A stretch of DNA of 52,470 nucleotides from Williamsia limnetica (GCF_003217475.1 NZ_QJSP01000019.1:69167-121636), one strand, 5' to 3'. Positions 17,264-26,921 are shown, counted from the first letter of the stretch. The notes: a model not told the origin generated them from the letters alone. Program-made: numbers and translations.

Positions 17264-18826
17264 GTGACAACGACCAGCACCCCGATGCCACCGCTACGGC
17301 GGGCGGCGCGCTCCGCGCTGCTCGCAGTGGTGTTCATCTGTGCGGCCTGCGGCCTGGTCTACGAGCTGGCTCTGGTGACGCTCGGGTCGTACCTGATCGG
17401 CAACACCGCCACCCAGGCGGCAATCGTGCTGTCGGTCATGGTGTTCGCGATGGGTATGGGCTCGCTGGCCGCCAAGCCGCTGCAGAATCATGCTGCAGTC
17501 GGGTTCGCCGTCATCGAGCTCGTTCTCGCACTGCTGGGTGGTCTGTCGGTGCTGCTCCTATACGGAGCGTTCGCCTACATGTCGCTCTACACCCAGGCCC
17601 TGGTGGTGGTCGCGTTCTTGCTGGGGTTACTGATCGGCGCCGAGATCCCCTTGCTGATGGTGATGCTGCAGCGCATCCGCGCACAATCGGCGGGGTCGGC
17701 GGTGGCAGATCTGTTCGCTGCGGACTACGTCGGCGCTCTGGTGGGCGGCCTGGCTTTTCCGTTTCTGCTGTTGCCGTTCCTGGGTCAGATCCGGGGCGCG
17801 CTGGTGGTGGGGATGGTCAACGCGGTCGCGGGAGCCGCACTGGTTCTGATCGTGTTCCGGCGGGACCTCGGGCGCGTACAGATGGCGGCAGTCGGTGCCG
17901 GATCAGTCGGGGTGGTGGCCGTCCTGGTGGCTGCCATGTTCTACGCGAGCACCTTCGAGGTCAATGCCAGGCAAGCCCTGTATCGGGACCCGATCGTGCT
18001 CGCCGACCGGACCACCATCCAAGACATCGTGATGACCAATCGTTCCCTTCCGGGCAACGGCTCGGACACCCGGCTCTATCTCAACGGAGATCTCCAGTTC
18101 TCCAGCGTCGACGAGTACCGCTACCACGAAGCCCTGGTCCACCCCGCCCTGACGAAAGCGCGGGAACGAGTGCTCATCCTGGGCGGCGGCGACGGCCTCG
18201 CGATGCGTGAAGTGCTGAAGTACCCGGACGTCAGGTCTGTGCACTTGGTGGAACTGGACCCACGGATGACAGAGTTGGCACGAAACGACCCGAGACTGAC
18301 CGAGCTCAATGGTCACGCCCTCGCCGACGACCGGGTCACCGTGGTGAACGAAGACGCGTTCGCGTGGCTCCGGCGCAACTCGGAGATGTTCGACGCCGTC
18401 ATCGTCGACATGCCCGACCCGGACGAGAGCGCCACGGCCAAACTGTATTCCGTCGAGTTCTACGGCCTCATCCGTGCCCACCTGGCGCCGGACGCCCGGA
18501 TCGTCGTCCAGGCCGGCTCACCATATTTCGCTCCGCGGTCTTTCTGGTGCATCGGCGAAACCCTCGCCGAGGCGGGAATCACCACCGAGGCCTATCACGT
18601 CGACGTGCCCTCGTTCGGCGACTGGGGGTTCTTTCTGGGCGCCGCCGGCGACACTCCCCCGGCAGTCGAGATCGATCCGGCGATACCCCTGCGTTTCCTG
18701 TCACCCGAAGAGTTGGCGGCAGCTCGCACGTTCCCGCTCGACCGACCACGCCTGCAGATGCCCGCGTCGACTCTGATGCAACCGAGGATCCTCGAATATT
18801 CGCAGTCGGAGTGGTCGGCGTACTGA
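17264..18826 (+). CDS. membrane-fused polyamine aminopropyltransferase (spermidine synthase-like)
   Basis: 520 aa from GTG 17264. The N-terminal 230 residues form about seven TM helices, starting SALLAVVFICAACGLVYELAL. The catalytic domain (about 240-490) has the SAM/dcSAM-binding motif LILGGGDGLAMREVL (GGGDG 307-311), the acidic strand VELDP (Glu330) and VDMPDPDE (381-388), where spermidine synthases carry the catalytic Asp. The soluble enzyme moves an aminopropyl group from decarboxylated SAM to a diamine. The true acceptor of this membrane form is unknown. It is the last gene of the DUF4178 operon and is convergent with adnB. Confidence 0.85.
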   Translation: MTTTSTPMPPLRRAARSALLAVVFICAACGLVYELALVTLGSYLIGNTATQAAIVLSVMVFAMGMGSLAAKPLQNHAAVGFAVIELVLALLGGLSVLLLYGAFAYMSLYTQALVVVAFLLGLLIGAEIPLLMVMLQRIRAQSAGSAVADLFAADYVGALVGGLAFPFLLLPFLGQIRGALVVGMVNAVAGAALVLIVFRRDLGRVQMAAVGAGSVGVVAVLVAAMFYASTFEVNARQALYRDPIVLADRTTIQDIVMTNRSLPGNGSDTRLYLNGDLQFSSVDEYRYHEALVHPALTKARERVLILGGGDGLAMREVLKYPDVRSVHLVELDPRMTELARNDPRLTELNGHALADDRVTVVNEDAFAWLRRNSEMFDAVIVDMPDPDESATAKLYSVEFYGLIRAHLAPDARIVVQAGSPYFAPRSFWCIGETLAEAGITTEAYHVDVPSFGDWGFFLGAAGDTPPAVEIDPAIPLRFLSPEELAAARTFPLDRPRLQMPASTLMQPRILEYSQSEWSAY

Positions 18827-18850
18827 TCCGTCGCCCGGATCCGCTTGGGT

Positions 18851-21800
18851 TCACTGCGGCGACTCGTCCCGGCGGATCAGCGCGGCCAGTTGGGCGCGAT
18901 CCGGTAGGTCCGCCGGCTCCAGCGTGGTGTTGGACCGGACGTAGTGGAATGCGGCCCGCACCTTCGACAGCTCGGTGCCGGTCAGCTCCGCCCAGGCGAG
19001 GCGGTAGGCAGCGAGCTGAACGAACACCGAATGTTCCTGCGCAGCAGTGGGCCTGGCACCGGTCTTCCAGTCGACGACCGTATATCCACCGTCGGGTTCG
19101 GCGAACACCGCATCCATCCGGCCCCGGATGATGGTGTCGGCGATGACGGTCTCGAAGGGCACCTCGACCTCCACCGGGTTCCGCGACGCCCACTCGGATC
19201 GCAAGAACTGCTCACGCAAGACCTCCAGGTCGGCGTCCGAGCCGCCCTCTGCGTCCGCCGCACCCGGAAGCTCGTCGATGTCGAGTAGTCGGGTGGCCCC
19301 GAATCTGCGTTCAACCCAGGCGTGAAAGGCGGTTCCCCTCCGCGCCAACGGATTCGGCTTGAATGGCAAAGGCCGCCTCAACCGCCTGGCGAAGGCCTCT
19401 TCATCCTTGTCGAGTTCGACCAGTTGACTGACCGACAGGTGCTGCGGCATCGTCACCTCGATCTCGGACCCGTACTCGCCTGCGCGTTCGGCCAACAGCA
19501 CCGCCAGGTCGTTCGCCCAGTCACGTACCTGCGGGTCCTCCTCCATCAGACCGGTGCCGCCGCCCTCTCCCATGTCGAACAGGGCCGGTTCACCCCGCGA
19601 CCGCAGCGCAGCGCGGACGAGTGCGGCACCACGCTCGGTGCCCGCGCGTCGAGCACCGAGCGGATCGGCGGGCCAGGGCGCTCCGGTGGTGAGCATCGCC
19701 AGCGGATTCTCGGCGCCGTCCTCCGGTGCATCAGCCCATCCCGCAATGATCATCCCCGGCGCTCCATCGGCAGAGGTCTCGATCAGCCGGCTGGCGATGT
19801 CGTGCAGTTCGGTCAAGAAGATGGACGGGCCCCGCGGTTTGTCGCCACTGTCAGACCAGTGGTGACCGGAGATGAGCAGTGCCCGTTTGGTTCTGGTGAG
19901 TGCCACGTAGAGGAGCCGGCGATCCTCTTCCAACTTGCGGTTACGCAGGGCCTCTTTGTGGCCGTCGATTGCCTCTTCCAGTTCTTTCCGATTTTCGAGG
20001 TCTCCGAGATCGAGTGGTGGGAACCCCTCCGCCCCGACGCTCTCGGCGAGGTCACCCCGCAACTCCGGCGGCAACTCGCGGGCGCTGCCGAGCCAGGTCC
20101 CTTCGGCCTTGCCGCCGGGGAAAATGTTGGCGCACAGGTGCGGGATGACCACCACATCCCACTCGAGACCCTTCGCGGCATGCACGGTGAGGATCTGCAC
20201 GCGGTCCTCGGCGATCTCGACCTTGCCCGGCTCGAGACCTTTTTCGATGTCGGCGGCCGATTCCAGGAAGGCCAGGAGTCCGGGCAGGGTGGCCGCGGAC
20301 CGTTCGGTGTAGTCGGCGACATACTCGGCGAAGGCGTCGAGATGTTCCCGGCCGGTGATGTTTCCACGCAGGTCACGGGCCCGGATCTGGGCCTCGACGT
20401 CGACGCCGGTGACGCGTTCGACTTCTGCGACGAGCTCGGGCAACGGCTGCCCGATCCGCGCCCGCAGGACCGTCAACTGATGGCCGAAGGACTTGATCCG
20501 CCGGTATCCGTCCGGCGAATACCGCTGTGCCGGTCCGGGATCGGCCAGGGCGTCCCCGAGCCCGGCCTGATCGACGGTCTCCGTAGGCACCGCAGAATCG
20601 AGCGCGCTGTCCAGCTCTTCGAGGCTGGTCATCGCGCCGGTGACGATGTTGGTACCGGCCGCGAGATCACGTGCCCTCGCCCATAGCGCAGCCAGGTCGC
20701 GGGCGCCGATCCGCCAGCGGGGGCCGGTGAGCAATCGCACGGCGGCGGTGCCGGCCATCGGGTCGGCCATCAGCCGCAGCATGGCCACCACATCCTGCAC
20801 CTCCGGCACTCCGAGGAGACCGCCGATACCGACGACCTCTGCCGCAATGCCGCGGTCGGTCAGTTCGGCGGCCAGTGGAGCCGAATCCTCGTTGCGGCGG
20901 ACCAGGACCGCCACCGTGGGCGGTACCGCGCCCGCCTCGTTGTACTCACGTTCGATCTGGTCGACAACCCACGTCCGCTCCTGGGTGACGGTCTCGGTCA
21001 GGGCCATGGTGATGGTGCCTGCCGGTGCGTCGTCACGCGGACGCAGGATGCTCACCGGCACACCGCGCCTGCGGAGTTCCTCCGAGGCGGCGTTGGCCAT
21101 GTCGAGTGCATAGCGGGCGTTGCGCCAGCTGGTCAGCAGTTCGAGTCGCTTCGCCTGCGTGCCATCGCTGCACCGGAAGTCGGTGGTGAAACGAGGCAGA
21201 TTGGCGGCGGAGGCGCCACGCCAACCGTAGATCGACTGGATCGGGTCGCCCACCGCCGTCACCGCGATCCCACTGCCCGCGAGAACCCCGGGGGGCGTAC
21301 CGAACAGGTGCGAGAGCAGAACGCGCTGCGAGTGCCCGGTGTCCTGGTACTCGTCGAGCAGTACGGCGCCGATGGCGGCGCGTTCGGTCGCGGCGACCTC
21401 CGGGTGAGTGGCGACAAGTTTTGCGGCCAGCGACATCTGACTGCCGAAGTCGAGGACATTCGCCTCGCGCATGGTCTGACCGAGGGCGGCGACCAACGGG
21501 ATCAACTCCCGCCGCTCGTCGATGACGGCCTGGATGCTGCGCAGTTTCTGAGGCGGCTCGGGCCGCTGCCTTCCGGTGGGCGGCAAGGTGTCGATCAGTT
21601 CGTACAGATCGTCGCCCGCCTCGGCGAGCTGGTCGAGGTCGACGAGGTGCTCTGACAATTCCCCGTACAGCTTGAGGACCGATTCGGTGACTCCGCCAGG
21701 TGTTTTGGGGGTGTTGAGATCCTCGGACCATCCCGCGACCACCGAGAACGCCAACTGCCACAACTCGGTTTCGCTGAGTAGTGTCGCCGACGGCTCCACA

Positions 21801-22219
21801 GGCAACAGCAACCCGTAATCGGCGATCAACCGGCCCGCATATGCGTGGTAGGTGCTGACCTGCGGATCGGCCGAGCGCAACTGAGCACGCAGGGTGCCCT
21901 CGGGATCCCAGCGCCCCATCGCCGACGACCCGGCCAGCATCGACAATCGTCTGCGGATGCGCGCCGCGAGCTCCTGGGCTGCCTTGCGCGTGAACGTGAG
22001 ACCCAGGACGCCATCGGGCTCGACAAGACGGTTCGCGACCAGCCACACCACCCGCGACGCCATGGTCTCGGTCTTACCTGCACCCGCGCCCGCGACCACC
22101 AGCACCGGTTCCATCGGCGCCTCGATGACCTCGACCTGTTCGTCGGTCGGCGGCGGCAGGGCCAGTGCGCCGGCAAGGACGCGGGCGGAGATCCTGGTGG
22201 TCGTCATCTCGTCAGCCAT
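18851..22219 (-). CDS. adnB: AdnB subunit of AdnAB helicase-nuclease
   Basis: 1122 aa. The UvrD-type motor has Walker A VVAGAGAGKTET (about 40-51), motif II LLDEYQDTGHSQ (about 300) and VGDPIQSIYGWRGA. Motif V-VI lies around [16 protein letters not shown] and LLYVALTRTKRAL. A RecB-type PD-(D/E)xK nuclease is at the C-terminus (DAVFAEPDGG then VVDWKTG, about 1045-1070). AdnAB is the heterodimeric double-strand-break resection machine of mycobacteria, with AdnB the lead motor. The start ATG 22217-22219 overlaps the adnA stop by 8 bp, so the subunits are translationally coupled. Matches Rv3201c. Confidence 0.95.
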   Translation of the reverse strand: MADEMTTTRISARVLAGALALPPPTDEQVEVIEAPMEPVLVVAGAGAGKTETMASRVVWLVANRLVEPDGVLGLTFTRKAAQELAARIRRRLSMLAGSSAMGRWDPEGTLRAQLRSADPQVSTYHAYAGRLIADYGLLLPVEPSATLLSETELWQLAFSVVAGWSEDLNTPKTPGGVTESVLKLYGELSEHLVDLDQLAEAGDDLYELIDTLPPTGRQRPEPPQKLRSIQAVIDERRELIPLVAALGQTMREANVLDFGSQMSLAAKLVATHPEVAATERAAIGAVLLDEYQDTGHSQRVLLSHLFGTPPGVLAGSGIAVTAVGDPIQSIYGWRGASAANLPRFTTDFRCSDGTQAKRLELLTSWRNARYALDMANAASEELRRRGVPVSILRPRDDAPAGTITMALTETVTQERTWVVDQIEREYNEAGAVPPTVAVLVRRNEDSAPLAAELTDRGIAAEVVGIGGLLGVPEVQDVVAMLRLMADPMAGTAAVRLLTGPRWRIGARDLAALWARARDLAAGTNIVTGAMTSLEELDSALDSAVPTETVDQAGLGDALADPGPAQRYSPDGYRRIKSFGHQLTVLRARIGQPLPELVAEVERVTGVDVEAQIRARDLRGNITGREHLDAFAEYVADYTERSAATLPGLLAFLESAADIEKGLEPGKVEIAEDRVQILTVHAAKGLEWDVVVIPHLCANIFPGGKAEGTWLGSARELPPELRGDLAESVGAEGFPPLDLGDLENRKELEEAIDGHKEALRNRKLEEDRRLLYVALTRTKRALLISGHHWSDSGDKPRGPSIFLTELHDIASRLIETSADGAPGMIIAGWADAPEDGAENPLAMLTTGAPWPADPLGARRAGTERGAALVRAALRSRGEPALFDMGEGGGTGLMEEDPQVRDWANDLAVLLAERAGEYGSEIEVTMPQHLSVSQLVELDKDEEAFARRLRRPLPFKPNPLARRGTAFHAWVERRFGATRLLDIDELPGAADAEGGSDADLEVLREQFLRSEWASRNPVEVEVPFETVIADTIIRGRMDAVFAEPDGGYTVVDWKTGARPTAAQEHSVFVQLAAYRLAWAELTGTELSKVRAAFHYVRSNTTLEPADLPDRAQLAALIRRDESPQ

Positions 22220-25200
22220 CGGTCACCGTCCGCCCCTCCAGCTGTGCGGGGCAACTGGACTTGAGCGAGCAATGCCCGCATCCGTCGTTGATGGTCGCGA
22301 CGAAACCTGGACCGATGCTGCGGTAGGCGGCAGCGCGCACCACCGCCAGCCACTGGTCGACCTGCTCGGGTCCCAGCGGCTCCTGATCGCGCTGTGCCGC
22401 ACCGGTCTTACCGTTGGAGTTGTTCACATAGACCAGCGCGCCGCCGCCCGGCGGCACCGCACCGACCTCGGGCACACCGCCGAGACTCAGCGCCAGCTGA
22501 TAGGTGGCCAGCTGCGCGTGGTCTTGCCCGGCCTGCACCGAGATGGTGCTCTTACCGGTCTTGACGTCCACCACGACCGGGCGCCCCTGGGAGTCCTTCT
22601 CCAACCGGTCGATGCGCCCGCGCAGCCGGACCTCTGGCATGTCGATGACCTCGCCCTCCGGGTCTGTCACCCTGGCAGCCTCGATACGCGCGTCGACGTC
22701 CATCTCGACACCGACCTCGGTCAGACCGCTCCGCGACAGTTTGAGCCACTGGCGGAAGTTGGTGAGCATCTCCTCGGTGCGTTCGAGTTCGCGCCTCGAA
22801 AACCACGGTGCGCCGACGTCGACCTGATCCCACACCCGCCGCAACGCCGCGGTGACGTCGTCGGGCGGGATCTTTCCCGCCACCGCCTGCACCAGCGTGT
22901 GCACCAGGGTTCCGGCCACCGCAGGCTTCGAGTCACCGTCGCGGCCGCCGTATCGCTCGAGCATCCAGCGCAGCGAACAAGCGCCGAGCGCCTCCACACT
23001 CGACGGTGAAAGAGTCAGCGGCCCCGATGAATCCGTCCACAACGGGGTTTCCGTGCTCGGCCCGGCCAGGCCGTACCACTGATCGGGATGCGCACCGGGC
23101 ACACCTGCATCGGCGAGTTCGGCCAGCATGTCCGCGGCCGCTGCGGTACGCGGGCTCGGTTCATCTGTCGAGGCGCACACCTCGGCACGCAACGCCGCGA
23201 CCAACGAGGACAGCGACAACACCCGCCGCAACCCCGGCTCGATCGGCAGCTCCAACTCCGCCGGTTCCGCATCTCCGTCATCGGGATCACCACCGATGAC
23301 GGCGGCGAGTTCACCGACGAAACGTGAGGGCGCAGCATCGCCGCTTCCGTCGTCGACCGCGCTCACCATCAGCCTGCTCCGCGCGCGGGTACAGGCGACG
23401 AGCAGCAACCGGCGTTCTTCCGCCAACGCCATGGCCGTCCTGGAGATCGTGTCGAGTGCGTCGGCGTCGACCCCGTCGAGCAGATCCACCAATTGTCCGG
23501 TGCCCAAGATGCTTCCGCGACTGCGTAGGCTCGGCCACAACCCGTCCTGCACGCCGGCGACGGCCACCACCTCCCACTCCCGGCCCGCAGCCGCATGCGC
23601 CGACATGACGGTCACCGCATTCGAGGTCGACTGCGCCATCCGCGATTCGGTGGGTATCTGCAGTGCGCTGAGGTAGTCGACGAAACCGCCCAGCGTGGCA
23701 GCGGGCAGACTGTCGGCGAAGTTGGCTGCGGCGTCGAACAGCGCGACCATCGCATCGAGATCCCGATCGGCCTGCGCGCCACCGGGCCCGTTGTCGCGGC
23801 GCATGACCTGATTCGACCACCGCTGACCGAGACCGGTCGCCTGCCAGGCCTCCCACAGGATCTCTTCAATGCTGCGACGCGCGGCATCGGCGGCCCGGGC
23901 GGCACTGATCACCGCCAGCACTCTTGCCAGCGGCCGCTTTTCGATGTCGGTGAGTCCGTCGAGATAGTCGGCGACGTCAGTCAGCGCTTCCGGTGCGGTT
24001 GACCCGCTGACCAGATCCGCGATTACCGTGCCCGAGTCACGGTCGCGGCCGGTCTCGGTCTCGATGCGCCGCACTCCACGCCGCAGCCGCCTCAGGGCCG
24101 CCGGGTCGGCCCCGCCGATCGGACCTGCGAGCAGTTCGAGCACCTCGTCCGATTCCAGGGGCCCGTCCACCGCCCGCAGCGCCAGCAACATCGCAGCCAC
24201 GGACCGCTGCCGCGCCAGTGGGATCTCACTCGCCGGGGTCATCACGGGAACCCCCGCCGAGCGCAGAGCCCGGCGCAGCGGTGCCATCGCTCGCGGAACC
24301 GAACGCACGATCACCGCCATCGATGACCAGGGCACGTCGTCGTACAGGTGCGCGCGACGCATCATGTCCGCGATGGCGGTGGCCTCTTTCGCGGCCGATC
24401 CGTAGATGCGGACCACCGGCGCAGGAGCGTCGGGCCGCTCGGCTTCCGAGCGGCGACGCCGTGGTCCCGGGAGTCGGGCCGCGATCGATCCCCCGAGGTC
24501 ACTGATCGGCTTGGTCGACCGAAAGTTGTTGTCGAGGTACACGTCGCGCTCTGGATCGGCTATGTCGTCGAGGAACCGGGAACTCGCCCCACGGAAGCTG
24601 TAGATGGATTGGTCACCGTCACCCGCGATGATCGCCTGCGCAGTGCCGGCGCCGATGAGGCGGACCAGGGTCGCGGCCTGCGGATCGAGATGTTGCGCGT
24701 CGTCGACCAACAGATACCGCACCCGAGCACGTTCGCTACGGAGCAGCTCCGGGTCCGTCGCGAAGGCGGTGAGCGCAGAACCCACGAGCTCGGCGGCATC
24801 CACGGCGGGCGCGGTGGCCTGCGGGGCCTCCAGGCCGACCGCCCCCCGCAGCAGCCCGCCCTGCTCGTACTGGCGGTACGCCTTACCCACGGCCTGCCAT
24901 TCCGGGCGCTTGTGCTGACGTCCCAACGCGATGAGATCTTCCGGGCCCACGCCTCGCTCGGCAGCACGCATCATCATGTCGCGCAGCGCCTGCGCGAAGC
25001 CGTTGGTGCCCAATGCCGGCCGCAGCCGCTCCGGCCAGTACTCGGCGCCGTCCTCGATGTCGCCCGCGAGCAACTCCCGCAGTACGGCGTCCTGCTCGGC
25101 CCCGGTGATCAACCGGGGCGGCGGATTGTCATGGGCGGCGGCCTGCAGGCGCAGGACGGCGAACGCATACGAGTGGATCGTCCGGACGATCGGCTCTCGG

Positions 25201-25529
25201 GTCGCCTTCGGTGCGCGCCCGGTTGCGCCTGGGGTCTGCGCAAGCAGTCGCGCCGTGATCTGCTCACGCAGCTCGGTCGCCGCCCGTCGACCGGACGCTA
25301 AAACCAGGATCGATTCCGGATCGATGTCGGGATCGCTGAGCCGAGCGACTGCGATGTCCACGATCAGCGACGTCTTACCGGTGCCCGGTCCCCCGTGCAC
25401 TCGGACAGGACGGAAACCCGGCGCGGTCCCGCCCACACCGTCGATGAGGTGGGCAGCCTCCGGTGGCCAACTGCGCGTAGGCGCCGGCGCGACCGGTGCC
25501 GACACCAGCCGCATAGTCAATGCGGGCAC
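22212..25529 (-). CDS. adnA: AdnA subunit of AdnAB helicase-nuclease
   Basis: About 1105 aa from GTG 25529, preceded by GGGGAAGGAG at 5-bp spacing. ATG 25514 is an alternative; the open frame further upstream is not family-like. Walker A is GGPGTGKTS (46-54). Motif II is degenerate (LVDDAQHLDP), as expected for the weaker AdnA motor. The C-terminal nuclease has VVVDVKTGKS. A likely 4Fe-4S site combines the Cys of EALGACSLRWML with the C-x2-C-x5-C of CGHCSLKSSC near the end, as in AddB/AdnA-type nucleases. Divergent from the lipV-like gene across 140 bp. Matches Rv3202c. Confidence 0.93.
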   Translation of the reverse strand: MPALTMRLVSAPVAPAPTRSWPPEAAHLIDGVGGTAPGFRPVRVHGGPGTGKTSLIVDIAVARLSDPDIDPESILVLASGRRAATELREQITARLLAQTPGATGRAPKATREPIVRTIHSYAFAVLRLQAAAHDNPPPRLITGAEQDAVLRELLAGDIEDGAEYWPERLRPALGTNGFAQALRDMMMRAAERGVGPEDLIALGRQHKRPEWQAVGKAYRQYEQGGLLRGAVGLEAPQATAPAVDAAELVGSALTAFATDPELLRSERARVRYLLVDDAQHLDPQAATLVRLIGAGTAQAIIAGDGDQSIYSFRGASSRFLDDIADPERDVYLDNNFRSTKPISDLGGSIAARLPGPRRRRSEAERPDAPAPVVRIYGSAAKEATAIADMMRRAHLYDDVPWSSMAVIVRSVPRAMAPLRRALRSAGVPVMTPASEIPLARQRSVAAMLLALRAVDGPLESDEVLELLAGPIGGADPAALRRLRRGVRRIETETGRDRDSGTVIADLVSGSTAPEALTDVADYLDGLTDIEKRPLARVLAVISAARAADAARRSIEEILWEAWQATGLGQRWSNQVMRRDNGPGGAQADRDLDAMVALFDAAANFADSLPAATLGGFVDYLSALQIPTESRMAQSTSNAVTVMSAHAAAGREWEVVAVAGVQDGLWPSLRSRGSILGTGQLVDLLDGVDADALDTISRTAMALAEERRLLLVACTRARSRLMVSAVDDGSGDAAPSRFVGELAAVIGGDPDDGDAEPAELELPIEPGLRRVLSLSSLVAALRAEVCASTDEPSPRTAAAADMLAELADAGVPGAHPDQWYGLAGPSTETPLWTDSSGPLTLSPSSVEALGACSLRWMLERYGGRDGDSKPAVAGTLVHTLVQAVAGKIPPDDVTAALRRVWDQVDVGAPWFSRRELERTEEMLTNFRQWLKLSRSGLTEVGVEMDVDARIEAARVTDPEGEVIDMPEVRLRGRIDRLEKDSQGRPVVVDVKTGKSTISVQAGQDHAQLATYQLALSLGGVPEVGAVPPGGGALVYVNNSNGKTGAAQRDQEPLGPEQVDQWLAVVRAAAYRSIGPGFVATINDGCGHCSLKSSCPAQLEGRTVTDG

Positions 25530-25669
25530 ATACACTCCTTCCCCTCGCTGAAACGATCGTGTCACGGAGCACCGACACGGCGTCCGAGCGCGGTATCGGG
25601 CAACGTCATCCTGGCGACGTTGTCGGGCTCGACAGACCGCTCGGCCGCGGGTCAGGCACGATTGTCGAC

Positions 25670-26449
25670 ATGTCGTCATTGAACGTCGAGGTGTTCGGTC
25701 CGGCCGATGGGCCGTCGGTGCTGGCGATTCACGGGCTGACCGGCCACGCCAAACGGTGGTGCGACCTGGCCGAAGCCCTTCCCGCGGTTCGAGTCGTCGC
25801 CCCCGACCTACTCGGTCACGGCCACTCCCCGTTCACTCCGCCGTGGTCGATCGAGGCGCAGGTCGGCGCCCTCGCAGAAGTGGTCGAGGAGTACTTCGAC
25901 GGTCCCGTTGTGGTCGTCGCCCACTCGTACGGCGGAGCGCTCGCACTCCATCTGTCCCGGTTGATGCCGGACCGCTTCCGGCGGCTGATCCTGCTGGACC
26001 CCGCGATAGGCCTCGATCCTGCGTGGCTCGCAGACGTCGCGACCAGTTACATGTCGCACTACGACTATCCCGACGAGGCGGCGGCACGCGAGGGCAAACT
26101 GGGCGAGTCGTGGTCGGAACTGGCGCCGGAGGTCTTGGAGCGCGAGATCGCTGACCACCTGATCGATGTCGGCGACAGGGTCAACTGGCGTATCCACCCG
26201 GGCATGGTCGTCACGACGTGGAGCGAGTTGGGGCGGCCTGTTGTGCTGCCACCGGCCGATCTCCCGATCGATCTGGTGCAGGCCATGCGGGTGCAGCCGC
26301 CGTACGTCACGGCTGAACTCCGAGAGGCGCTGTCTGCTCAGCAAGGCGATCTGCTGACCGTCTTCGAGGAGGACTGCGGTCACATGGTGCCGTTCGCCAG
26401 GCCTGAACTGACCGCGAAACTGGTGTCAGAAGCACTGTCCGGACCGTAA
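25670..26449 (+). CDS. lipV: alpha/beta hydrolase (LipV-like)
   Basis: 259 aa from ATG 25670 (MSSLNVEVFGPADGPSVLAI). Alpha/beta-hydrolase hallmarks: oxyanion-hole motif HGLTGHAKRW (about 21), nucleophile elbow AHSYGG with Ser86, and catalytic His238 in CGHMVPFARPEL. The acid is probably in the strand-7 region near residue 230 (FEEDC). The position next to adnA matches Rv3203 (lipV), a lipase/esterase; the natural ester is unknown. 12 bp separate it from the alkyltransferase-like gene, so the two are probably co-transcribed. Confidence 0.8.
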   Translation: MSSLNVEVFGPADGPSVLAIHGLTGHAKRWCDLAEALPAVRVVAPDLLGHGHSPFTPPWSIEAQVGALAEVVEEYFDGPVVVVAHSYGGALALHLSRLMPDRFRRLILLDPAIGLDPAWLADVATSYMSHYDYPDEAAAREGKLGESWSELAPEVLEREIADHLIDVGDRVNWRIHPGMVVTTWSELGRPVVLPPADLPIDLVQAMRVQPPYVTAELREALSAQQGDLLTVFEEDCGHMVPFARPELTAKLVSEALSGP

Positions 26450-26461
26450 GGTCCTCTGATC

Positions 26462-26767
26462 ATGGCGCAGATCACCGAAGAGCAGGTCGAGCGGGTTCGC
26501 GACATCGTGGCCTCGATACCGGTGGGCACGGTGAGCACGTACGGCGACGTGGCCGCTGCCGCGGGACTCTCGAGCGCCCGCATCGTCGGATGGATCATGC
26601 GGACCGACTCCGCCGATCTGCCCTGGCACCGGGTCATCGCGGTCAGCGGCAGACCTACCCCGCATCTGAGGTCCAAACAACTCGAGAACCTCCGGGCCGA
26701 AGGGGTCCCCGTGCTCGACGGCCGCGTGGATATGAAAGCCGCGCGCGTCGACCTCGGCGGGGTGTAG
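26462..26767 (+). CDS. alkyltransferase-like (ATL) DNA-repair protein, PWHR type
   Basis: 101 aa. It has the O6-alkylguanine-DNA alkyltransferase DNA-binding fold: PVGTVSTYGDVAAAAG, the arginine finger in SSARIVGWIM, and the active-site segment LPWHRVIA. The alkyl-accepting Cys of the PCHR motif is Trp55 (PWHR). ATL proteins bind O6-alkylguanine, bend the DNA and hand it to nucleotide excision repair without removing the alkyl group. Matches Rv3204 by position and motif. The C-terminus (RVDMKAARVDLGGV) is normal. Confidence 0.9.
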   Translation: MAQITEEQVERVRDIVASIPVGTVSTYGDVAAAAGLSSARIVGWIMRTDSADLPWHRVIAVSGRPTPHLRSKQLENLRAEGVPVLDGRVDMKAARVDLGGV

Positions 26768-26883
26768 ATCGTCCCGCTTGTCGATCACATAGACCGCTGA
26801 ACGTTCGGTCACCACCTCACAGCCTCTCGCCGCCTGCTGCCCGAAAGCACTGCCGTACTCGACGCCGAGCCGCTACGGTTGTG

Positions 26884-26899
26884 CTGAACAAACGTTCAG
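26884..26899. promoter_or_regulatory. palindromic operator before the acyl-CoA dehydrogenase
   Basis: Perfect 6+4+6 palindrome CTGAACAAACGTTCAG, 22 bp upstream of the GTG start. TACGGT near 26875 fits a -10 element, so a repressor here would cover the transcription start. The spaced TGAAC/GTTCA form is typical of TetR-family sites. A related GAACGTTC core lies about 70 bp upstream. No regulator gene is adjacent. Confidence 0.5.
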
Positions 26900-26921
26900 A
26901 GCGCCCGGAGAGAGGCCCGCA

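Noticed and set aside
19322-20686. 454-codon plus-strand open frame
   Set aside because: Antisense to adnB, whose helicase motifs are intact. No motifs in the opposite frame.
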